From: Phoronis australis
Lineage: Eukaryota; Phoronida; Phoronidae
Length of the DNA: 60,000 bases
Direction: 5' to 3'
NCBI GenBank assembly: GCA_002633005.1
Contig: NMRA01000018.1
Span: forward strand, 1,282,554-1,342,553
Position numbers and translations under genes: made by a program. Below the pieces are notes generated by a model. That model was not told the origin of the DNA. It worked only from the letters and a program-made list of their open reading frames with translations, and did not search any database. This document shows positions 50,491 to 60,000 of the stretch, piece by piece; position 1 is the first letter of the stretch; each line of letters opens with the position of its first letter.

Positions 50491-51195
50491 GTCGGGCGAT
50501 ACTCTCTGGTTATTGTAGTACAGAATTAGCAATGAGACTCAGAAAGCAACTGGTTACTGGTTGTGATATCTGGTGTTGACCAACTGAATTCAGTGAAATG
50601 CGACAGGTGTGTGACGACAATGCATTGTCTCCATTCAGTTTTCGCGGTAATTTGATGACAGCAGCACCCCCTAGTGGCCATTTTATTTTGGAGGTGGTTG
50701 TAGTTACCGGTATTGTACCGTGCCCTCTTATGTCATTACCTTTCTATCTTTGTGTCTTCCAAATCTCACGATTCATTGTTCTTTCTAATTGTGGAAAAAA
50801 GGCTACACCTACCATTCTTGGATGTCTAATCTATTGTGTCCTTTTGTGGATTATTCTCTTTGTTGAAAGTGTTGAAAACTGTCCATGTGTTTAACTTTGA
50901 TTTAACGCGAGTTTAAAGGTTCCAACACTTTTTTGTCAATTGGGACTTTTGTAGCTCCACCTTGTGTGAAGCTTATAAAACACACTGCACTGTGTCTGCA
51001 CATCAATGCTGTGAACTATTCGTAAATATTTATGGAAGACATTGTATTGTTAATTAATTAACCTTACCCTATTAAAAGTTAGGAAACAAATTAAACTTGA
51101 TTTTTGCTAAAAGTTGATGAAGGAGTGAATGTTGTGATTTTGTGAGGCATTGGGTGGTGGGGTGTAGAAGTGAAATGGTCTAGTTGTGGTTTTGT

Positions 51196-51205
51196 AATAA
51201 ATAAA
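51196..51205 (+). terminator. Probable zinc-finger gene polyadenylation signals
   Basis: Two overlapping AATAAA hexamers (51196 and 51200) are the first seen after the stop codon at 50490, predicting a 3' UTR of about 0.7 kb. A further AATAAA lies near 51609. The UTR holds a 'ccccctagtggcc' repeat unit near 50668. Confidence 0.55.
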
Positions 51206-52249
51206 CGCTGTGCGAGTGTCAAGTAGATAGAAAATTTTACCCTTAGGCTGTATTTCCATATTATGTCATCACTCAAGGGGAGGGGGTTTGGAAAAGATGA
51301 TTTATAACGAGGGGGAAAGGGCTTAGACACAATTAATTTATTTAAAAACCATGACCTGCCGTTTCATGCTTCCATATCACGCAAATTAGAATATTTATTT
51401 CAAAATTGAATTAAGTGTTACTTCAGAAGACTGCATATTAAGTGTCTGGAACATGTATTTATTAAAGTATCAGTTGCTCTGTTCAGTAAATGTGAACAGC
51501 AACTGGTAAATGAATACAGATCACTCTAGACTCGTCTCATATCTTTCTATTAAAATAGTCAAGTGAACTATATGTATAATATGTACATTGAATGCATTGT
51601 CGTGTAATAATAAATAATATAATTGTAAGTTTTAATAGGTGATTTTTAAAATGACAAAAAGATAAAGTTGGCACAGGGCGTCAGACTTCTAGTCATTGCA
51701 ATGTGAACTCTGGGCCAGAAAAATGGACTACAACATCATATGTGGTATCGTAATCATTTTTGGCTTGAAACTAGAGAAGCTGTTGTACTGAACACCAATG
51801 AGAAAGATTTTACGGAGAATGCTTTTGAGTCAGAGTCAAGGCATTGAATTCGATGCCGTAACAATGCAATGAAACCAGCTTGGTGAAGCAATTCATTGAA
51901 GCCATGTGCCACTGCAAAAGGTAAAAACAGAGTATGCGAAATTTGCAATATAGATACTGAACTGTAGAAGAAAACACTTTTAAAATGTTTACGGTTAACA
52001 AAAACAAGGTACATGCATAATTTCTTACTTGAGGTGAGCAGACCTGAGAAATATGTCTGTTTTTTAAAAGAAACACCTTAGGGCTGTTCTAGCAAAAAAT
52101 GTATGGGAGAGGGGCGAAGGCGCTTTCATTTTTTACACACCGCCCATATTTTTCTTTTATTTCTCCAACCCATGACCCATAATGTTTAATTAGGTTAAAA
52201 TATAAAATGCAACACTTGTAAACAAATTGCCTCCAGGATGACCTGTTAA

Positions 52250-52730
52250 GTACTTAGAAGATCGACAAACAAGAACTAGTTGTCTCGCCAAATATTGTCA
52301 AAAACTAAAGCGGCTAAGAGGGTGGTCGAAGCAAAACGAAAATCGACTTCTGTCAAAGCATCCATCCCTGCCATATATCTTTGTGCCAAATTTCATCCAG
52401 TTGTGCCTAGCATTTTTTGAGATGATCAACCTGTCCTGTCAAAAAACAAAAATGGCCAACAGAGAGTGCTACAGTAGCCAAACCTGTCCAAAAATCGACT
52501 GGTGCCAACGCATACCAGCCATCTGTCTCTATGCCAAATGTCATCATGACCTGTTAAATGGTTTCAAGGTAAATGACAGTGCTGGCGCATCCAGGTCAAT
52601 TACCTCTACCCAAAATTTGATCATGATCCGCCAAGCGGTTTTTGAGATAATTGACAGACGAGAAATGATAATGTCAGACGTACCGATCGACGGGCAGACG
52701 AAGGGACAGAGGGGATGCTGACTATATTTG
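52250..52730 (+). repeat. Interspersed repeat fragment
   Basis: Two internal similar blocks (gccaaatttcatccagttgt near 52384; tgccaaatgtcatcatgacc near 52532; caaaatttgatcatgatccg near 52612) followed by gcggtttttgagataat and a gacgggcagacgaagggaca end show degenerate tandem units of a transposon tail. Confidence 0.45.
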
Positions 52731-52914
52731 AGCACAAAAGTTTTTGAGGGTGCAGAAACATTCCGTGTGAGATCACAACTCATGTCAGTTACCAGAAATT
52801 TGATTTTTAAAGACACCGGTGAGCAATACTTTAGGCAGCAACTAGGTGTCTCTGTCCACCATGTGTCTGCAATTTCAATAAGATTTTTTCAATTTCAAGA
52901 ATCTTCGAATCTCA

Positions 52915-53437
52915 AAATGTTTCCATGAACGCTTTTTTTAAAAACTGCTATGTCAAGGGAATATTGGCACTTGTGTATATGACTCCTCATACTTTTTATT
53001 TAAGAAATCATCAATTTTCTTAGATGTGTTAACACCAGTTTAGTGTTGCAGTAATTTTCATTCTAATATGACCGTACAACATGTGCCTGCAGTCAAGTTG
53101 CCCATGACTTGAGTAATGGCATAGTGTTCATATTGCACTCTGTACACTACCAACAGGGGCTTGTTTTGTTGTTTTTGGGTACTTATGGGTAAATGAATGT
53201 TTGGTAAGTTTTGAATTTTTTCAGCCGTTATTGAGGTCCGTGTTTGGCTGAAAATATCCTCCTGTCAACATGTACAGGACAAAACATACCACCCAGTTTT
53301 AGTGATACATTTCTTCCAGGAAGGACCACCATAATTTTAATTTTCTTCAAAAGACAACCACCCATAATTTTTTACATCACCAGCCACCCCCCCTTCCATG
53401 CGGATTTTGCAGGAAAAGCCCTAAATATTATAAGTTT
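52915..53437 (+). repeat. Dispersed element R1, copy 2, inverted relative to copy 1
   Basis: It aligns with the reverse complement of 34-520 from cttgacatag-type sequence at one end to gcaggaaaagcccta at the other. The two copies lie 52.4 kb apart in opposite orientation. Confidence 0.7.
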
Positions 53438-53584
53438 TTATCTAAAAAATGCTAAGGTATTTCACTAACACTGGCGAGATAAATGCTATTTGCTTCACAA
53501 CAAATGAAACAGCAGTTTTTCACTAGCATTTTTATTGCTCTGGCAGTGGGTGTTAACTTGTGAAATGTCGGTTTTTACCAATTG

Positions 53585-56500
53585 TCACTGATTGGGAGCT
53601 TGCGAGATGCTGCGCTGTCTGCTTCTGGTGAGATGAACGCTTAAATTAGGCACATGTGGCACACTGCGGTCATCGGGTTCAGAGCCTTCCACAAACGATG
53701 GAGAGTCGTCCTCGTAAAATAAGGGATCTGTAATTAGACACCACTTTGTAAACAAGGAAATTTTCTGCCACCACAGCCAGCTGTTATACTTAGTTCGTGT
53801 CCCCGACCAGTATATAAAAAATGTAACAAAATCTAGCTTGGTATACTTAAATGCTAGATTGTTTGAAAGAATCATTTTAATAATTGCAGGATTTGACATA
53901 GGCGAGTAAACATTTAAGAAATGGGTGAAAAGAAGGCATTCCCAGAGCCTGTCAGTTGGATTACAAAAAAGAGCTATTGTAACTACTTCCTTGATGGTCT
54001 GTCAATGGGGGCTAGTGATGGGTCTGAAACGACGCGCACTGAAATGATAGCTATAAATACAGCGGGTGGAAACAGCTTCTAGACCACGCCTCTAAAATTG
54101 CAGCTGTGATTCCTAAGTCATGGAGCCAGATAAGTAAACATCAAAAGCCAGGGACTAGATACCTCACACATACGGTCTGGAGTTTGGTCACTGGGTATGC
54201 AATATTTTTAGCAAGCGTCGAGTTGAGAGGAGTGGGTATGGAATTGGTACCGTGGTGTTGGCGTTTGCTGGCCTGGTACTGAGGTTTAAGGTATTGAAGC
54301 TGGAAATTAGTGGCACCACCACGGAACTAGCTAGATGCTACAAGCTGTAGACCAACACACAGGTGAACCAACACATTAAGCTGATAATGTGGGGCTCATG
54401 AGAAGGTATGAGTCCCCAAGAAATTTTAACAAATTCATGAAAGCAATCGAAACCTGACCAAACTTGCGTCGTTGACGCACCAGGCAAACACCTTACTAAG
54501 GAGGCTCAATGTATTTGGTAAATGTTTATCTTATTCATTTGTCTTCATCTACTACAGTCACGGCTAGAATTTGGATAATCAAACACTTGCCAGGGCTTCG
54601 CACAGGCTTTTTAATCTTCTCAGCAATCGACTGTGAACTTTCTCTAGTTCTGCAAGTTGCAAAACTTTCCTGAAATGTAATTAACAGCATCTGGTATATG
54701 GTGGAAGTATAGGACTGGCATCAAAGTTATCAAATGAAGTCAAATTTTGTTAAAAAATGAAATCTAGATTCAGGTGGACATAGTTTGAATCGAATGACGA
54801 GAATCTGTATGTCGTACTGTCCACCGCAACCCCATGCTATTTTGACTGTTTTCTGTGAATTGTTTTCACTTGAAAGGACCTTGATTGTGAAGGTCTGGCC
54901 ATGGAAAAACTCGGAGGTCACCCAACATTTTCTACAGCAGAAACCAACACTAACCCATCACCTTACTCTTGTTGAGTGCACAAAAGTTCTCTTCCCGCAT
55001 TTTGGTTGCGAGAACTGACCGCCAATGACTGACCCGATTCACAAGGCCAGCATACATGCTGTCAAGTGATCATCTGTTTGAGCGACAGAGACATCTATTG
55101 CTGGAGCAAGACATCAATGTGATAGCAGGTGGGTTCCAGGCAAACTCAAATGCCCACATCTCACTTTTGAAAGTTGAGGTACAAAATGAATTTTTCCTGA
55201 TAAATTACATAATTATTCACGTTTCTATCAACAACATCTATTTGCATGAATTTTTAGTAAAAAAGTCAAGCACCCTGTACAAACTATGTTATGTCTTGAA
55301 CACGACAGACATCTCACTAGATCTCGTCCAATCGCCCATTTCTTACGTTTCTTATGCTTTTTGGGAAATATAAAGAGTCACATGCATACAAGTGTTCGCG
55401 AAGTGTTACCTCACAGGCATAAAATGGCTTCACTAGAGACTGCTGCATCATTACCAGAACGTACGTGACCAAGTCTTCCCTGATCCACCCTCTTTTGACA
55501 TCACGTGGCAAAGACAAATATGCGTTCCAAGGGACTGTTTTTAATTGACTTAAACATTCTCGAACATGAAAAGCATACCACAGGTGAAATATGCATTAGA
55601 GAAATCTTACAGTCTGTATCTGCCTGAATCCACTGGCCGCTACTTACGTTGTCATCATCCTCACGCTGGACCGTGTTTGGTGAGCTGACGAAGATCTCTT
55701 GAGGACTACAAAGGAACAATGGTCTCGGAGTCAATGAATGGCGAAATACATGTTGCAATTATGACTGTTTTATCGTAAATTGTAAAGTAACACGATTATA
55801 ATAAATGGAGCACAGCATGGTACATCACAGTACAACAGAGTTAAAAGTACAGTATGGTAAAATCTTACATGAAATTTTATTTTGGCATTTTTTTGATAAA
55901 AGATAATTTGCTTGACCATGTTCAAGTTCTGTATCATAGCTACCACCAGAACATATTTTGAAAAACAGCGGGCATTCACAATAATGTTAGAGGACGTTGA
56001 AAAACAAGAAAATGCTAATTTTGTCAAATAATTGGTCATGGAGTTAAAATCTAAAGTTTTGTAGATATTTGGCTAAACTACACAAACCTATCACAAGGTC
56101 CTATATGACCTTAACTAAATGTCATGAATTGCCGCATCGGGACAGCAACAAACAATAAACTTAGGCACTTACCTGTGGGAAGTATCACTGCAGAAATCTA
56201 ATGGATTGACTCTGGTGATAGTAGGTGAGGGGTGAATCATGTTAATAAACTCTAGGAAGTCATCCACCTCTGGTGAGTTGAACAGCATCTCAATCAGGTA
56301 CTGGATGAGAGGAACCCTGCAGTTAGACAAATCTTGATAGATGGCAGAGGTCTTCCCAGATGACACTATCTGAAAAAACGAGGAAATGTGTTTTTTAACA
56401 CTGAACAGACAATTAAAACCACAGCATTGGCAGCAGTGTTTAAAAATGACCATTGTATTCAAAGTTTTTGACAGTCGCACACTTCATTTCATGTAATTTT

Positions 56501-58763
56501 GTTTCTCTTGAACACGCTAAGATAACGTACTAAAGCCCGCGCTCCATCCAAGAAGTGAACTTTTTATTCAGGCCACTTACCCCTGTAAAATTGGTCTAGA
56601 ATTGTTTCTTGTAAAAATATTTCTGGGTTTGCTAAGAACTGGCGGTTTGTAAATACTTGAGACCAAGCTTGGCACATAAAATGACAAGCCAACTCAGCGT
56701 GTCTTATCTCAGACAATAACAAATGATCAGTGTTCCAAAACCTTGAAATCACCTCAAATTTGACTAAGAAATAATTTGAGACCTATTTCGTAACAGCAAG
56801 TGGTCTAAATCAAAATTTGCTTCCCGACGGTTAATGACTGCTTGAACGAGATTGAATAGAAATGCTTTGTACATAAGACTGGGCTGAAATGATGAACGAA
56901 CAACTGATCACAATTTTTGTAGCAAGTTTAGAAATTTCAACCGACTATTGACTATACCTGAATAATTTAGTAAATGATGTAACTCACTGCTCATAAAAGC
57001 TACAATCAAAAACAAGAAAGCACTCAAACAGCACTACGCAAGTGGTAATTTTGAATGATCACCATACTGTGACTTCTTACGTTTGGGCACAGGGGACTGC
57101 AATGCCTGAACATACCGTGTTGCTACATAATAGTTGGACCTAGCTTGTGGTCAAAATGGCTCAATTAGAGTTCATAATATGTTAATCACCTAAATACCTC
57201 TGAAGTGTGCAGCAGTTTATGAATAGAGGAATGCGAAACTATTTTGTAAAGACGAGAAAAAATGAGTATTATTAGTATTTCTGGAGCATTCTGTCCAAGC
57301 ACCAGCGCCTGTACATATTTAAACTACTGTTACAAAGTAAAACTGTATTGCATATTAACTGAAACAGATATTTTTTTAACAGTGTTCAAACATTTAAATT
57401 CAATTAATTCAAGTGACGAAACGTAATTTAAAAAATATGGGTGATTGCATTTAACGGAGGGCGAGAGGGTTAGCGAAAAAATAATATGTTCAGGGGCAAA
57501 AGTGGTTTCTGTCTTCCCGTACGGATTTTACTGCAACAACACTAACAAAGAAATGAAACAGCTTTTATTTCTATGTTGATATTACTTACAACTTATCGTA
57601 TAAGTTGATGCAGACCAATAGTACTCGATATTCGTCTGCCTTAGATAAACTCTGTCAAGTGACACAAAAACCCAGTCTTGAGTAAAGACTGCAGCAAACC
57701 TTGTGCAAAACTGACCAGGTCTAACACTGGAGTCTTCAGTTGTAGAAACATCGAGTTGACGGCAGTCGCAGTCAGTTGACTAAGCTCAAAATGAAATGCT
57801 TCGCCGTAGTCTGTGAAAAACGTTTTTCCAAAATATGTTTGTCTACTCTTCTTATGAGCAAACAGTTGGAGAATCAATCGACGGAAAGACTTGACCTGCT
57901 CAGCTATCTAAAAACGAAGACAAGCAGGCTGACTTTACAAAGTAACGAGCTATGCATTGAACGATCAATGCATGAACAACAAGCAGGCTGACTTTACAAA
58001 GTAACGAGCTATGCATTGAACAACCAATGCATGAACAACAAGCAGGCTGACTTTACAAAGTAACGGTCTATGCATCGAATGATCAATTTCTGAACAACAA
58101 GCAGGCTGATTTTACAAAGTAACGAGCTATGCATTGAACGATCAATGTATGAACAACAAGAAGGCTGACTTTACAAAGTAACGAGCTATGCATTGAACGA
58201 TCAATGTATGAACAACAAGAAGGCTGACTTTACAAAGTAACGAGCTATGCATTGAACGATCAATGTATGAACAACAAGAAGGTTGACTTTACAAAGTAAC
58301 GGTCTATGCATTGAACTATCAATGTATGAACAACAGAATCTTTTTAGCAATCAAGCTTTTTTCCAAAACACTAAAACAAAGTGTTACTAATTCAAAGCGG
58401 TCTGTGAAACTTCTCAAAAGCAAACCTTATATTTAAATACGACCAAACTCTTACAAATGATCATTTCTAAAGAATATCATACTGTTACTGCTTTGGCGAT
58501 GAATGGGCAAAAATAACTTGTCAGTTCTTTCAAAGCCCGGACACAATTTCTTATCAAAGTAATATGCAAGTTGAGAATAAATTTTAAAGCAGTTAGTGGT
58601 CTAATTGAAAACAGAGCTTTGTACACAGAAAAATACTAAAGCCAAGAGCACAGACCTTTAATGAACCCACCTTATCGCGTTCCTCCTCTCTAGGTTTGGG
58701 GAAGTATTTGTTCAGTTTGACAACCACATCTTTTGACTTGTCCATCACTTTGTTTAACATAAC
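53585..58763 (-). CDS. 3' part of an unrecognised multi-exon gene
   Basis: Three exons join in phase on the minus strand: 58671-58763 (VMLNKVMDKSKDVVVKLNKY, then FPKPREEERDK), 56173-56369 (66 codons, containing VPLIQYLIEMLFNSPEVDD) and 55648-55705 (PQEIFVSSPNTVQREDDDN). A likely terminal coding exon, 53585-53727, starts DPLFYEDDSPSFVEGSEPDD and ends SISQAPNQ-stop. Its phase does not fit 55648 directly, so an exon of 3n+1 bases between 53728 and 55647 is missing from this model, or 53585-53727 belongs to another transcript. The middle exon is hydrophobic and helical-looking, as in an alpha-solenoid repeat; the end is Ser/Asp-rich and probably disordered. There is no start codon here, so the gene continues upstream, very likely past the right edge. 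I do not recognise the family and propose no function. It is convergent with the zinc-finger gene. Confidence 0.55.
56560..56765 (-). repeat. Dispersed family R2, copy 4
   Basis: cttgagaccaagc plus ggcacataaaatgacaagcc is the rearranged reverse of the block at 1020-1080. It is intronic in the unrecognised minus-strand gene. Confidence 0.5.
57921..58333. repeat. 59-bp tandem repeat, seven copies
   Basis: Units start at 57921, 57980, 58039, 58098, 58157, 58216 and 58275, exactly 59 bp apart (caagcaggctgactttacaa, agtaacgagctatgcattga, then acgatcaatg.atgaacaa). Units differ at few sites; later units share gaaggctgac and gtatgaac variants, and units 3 and 7 share ggtctatgcat. It is intronic in the unrecognised minus-strand gene. 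Confidence 0.95.
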
Positions 58764-59149
58764 CTAAAACAATAAACAAACTGTGTTGATAGAAAGCTTG
58801 TTAAAGATCTCAATGAATCACACACAACAGACATAGTACAGGTCCTGCAATCTTGCCACCACATCTTCCAAGAAACACAAAGCCATTTAAATGCTATGTA
58901 TTTACAGAAACTTCTCAGACACAAACTAAATTTATTTTACGTGTAGTTTGAAGGTTTGTGATGTGATTTAAGAATGTTTTCACCATTCATACCTTTAAAC
59001 ATTTTCGGAATGAGAAGTTGAGCAATGTGCAGGCTTCCCAACAACTTTCCACAAAAATAAAAACAAGAGCAACGCGGAGTGTTGAAATGCGCCCACGAAT
59101 GCATCACAAATGATGGGATTTTAGGGTTATTTATTTGTTTCATAAAAAC

Positions 59150-60000
59150 GGCCACTAGATGGCGCAAAAACGTATAATCCATCCAAATGCCATATTTCAT
59201 AAAAATCTGTCAGGAACTTCAGAGAAACAAAGAAAAACAGAATAAAATGAAATTGCCACTTGTGGGCACAGTGTCTGTTTGATCCGCCTGAAAGTCACCG
59301 TCGTCTCTAATCTTCATATAAATACACTTGATAAATTTAATAGAGATCCTGCAGTGAGTTTTGGAGATACAGCTATGGGCGCAAAACAAAACAAAACTAC
59401 CACTAGGAGGTGCCACAGTAGTCAGTCGCCATCATCAAACGTCCTCTTCACACTGAAAACACATATGTCAATTTTCAAAACCATCCCTAGAATGACTTGG
59501 TTGATAGAGGGGTGGACCCCAAAAACAAGATTTGGAAACAGCAAAAATGGCCACTAGGTGGCCCAAAATACCTCGATTCCATCCAAAAAAAGGAGGATAG
59601 CGTCATCTCACCAATAGATGCCTTTTATGAAAATTTGTTGAGGACCTTTGAAGATAGAGGTAATAGTAAAAAACTAAAATTGTCAATAGGGGGCACACCA
59701 GTACTCAGTTTCTGTCTGAAAGTTGTTGTCGTTCGTTGTCAATAACATATAAATACACTGCTAAATTAAGTAAAGATCCTGCAAATGGGTTAGGAGATAC
59801 AGCCATGAGCGCAAAAAAAACTGCCACTAGGAGGTGCCACAGTAGTCAAACTCATCGTCACTCAGCCGTCCGTTTCATAGTAAAAACATACATGCCAATT
59901 TTCACAATCATCCTTCGAGCGGTTTGGTTGATAGAGGGGTGGACGCAAAAATAGTAAAAATGGATACTAGGTGGCGCAAACTACGTCGAATCCAACCGAA
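59150..60000. repeat. 427-bp tandem repeat running off the right edge
   Basis: gatcctgca at 59347 and 59774 start matching stretches that hold ggagatacagc, ccactaggaggtgccacagt, ggttgatagaggggtgga and actaggtggc. Upstream, 59150-59346 pairs with 59557-59773 in the same way. This gives about two units visible, each with several palindromic ccactaggtggcgc-type boxes. Short open frames here are by-products. Confidence 0.8.

Larger units (their letters stand above)
51216..53584. other. Convergent intergenic stretch, repeat-rich
   Basis: No gene is supported. It holds a partial R1 end (52081-52160), a decayed interspersed repeat at 52250-52730 with the phrase type 'ccaaatttcatcca...gcggtttttgagat...acagacg', and the full R1 copy at 52915-53437. 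Confidence 0.45.

Noticed and set aside
54730-55018. Opposed 63- and 77-codon frames as exons of the unrecognised gene
   Set aside because: No matching splice sites or phase to connect them to the supported exons.
57921-58333. CRISPR-like array
   Set aside because: Units are contiguous with no unique spacers and the sequence is eukaryotic; it is a plain tandem repeat.

Overview
This window is eukaryotic, metazoan nuclear DNA. Its genes are split into many short exons with consensus GT/AG splice sites. Introns run from hundreds of bases to several kilobases, base composition is AT-rich, and transposon debris is dense. The proteins are closest to animal orthologues. tRNA-derived SINE heads, long foldback elements and units carrying a 'ccactaggtggcgc'-type motif suggest a marine invertebrate, possibly an invertebrate deuterostome, but I cannot fix the lineage from sequence alone. 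There is one ambiguous base, at 504.

Layout. (1) 1201-22183, minus strand: a 13-exon AGC-like protein kinase that I recognise as RSKR (SgK494); the phase-consistent model gives 375 aa. (2) 22398-35984, plus strand: a complete 15-exon DEAD-box helicase, DDX52 (yeast Rok1), 601 aa. Its start codon lies only 214 bases from the kinase start codon, so the two share a short divergent promoter. (3) 38473-40530, minus strand: DHX35, a DEAH-box helicase read from a single uninterrupted 685-codon frame and convergent with DDX52. (4) 43536-50490, plus strand: a six-exon, seven-finger C2H2 zinc-finger gene (865 aa) with a Gln/Ser/Thr-rich tail, family not identified. (5) 53585-58763 and probably beyond the right edge, minus strand: the 3' end of a gene I do not recognise.

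The rest is repeat-rich. It includes a 24-bp minisatellite (15 copies), a 59-bp array (7 copies), a 427-bp tandem repeat running off the right edge, several foldback/MITE-like elements, four tRNA-like SINE heads, and a dead retroelement tail resembling the end of Penelope-like (GIY-YIG) elements between about 160-bp inverted repeats. There is also a roughly 1.4-kb element with imperfect terminal inverted repeats, and at least six dispersed repeat families with two to four copies each.

How the genes relate: DDX52 is expected to act in 18S rRNA maturation and DHX35 in the spliceosome, so both are nuclear RNA helicases, but nothing shows co-regulation between them. The only arrangement implying shared regulation is the RSKR/DDX52 head-to-head pair. 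I found no clear sign of a new multi-gene system. The most unusual items are the intronless DHX35, the divergent promoter, the foldback elements (especially the one built of short subrepeats at 31.5 kb) and two unidentified genes.
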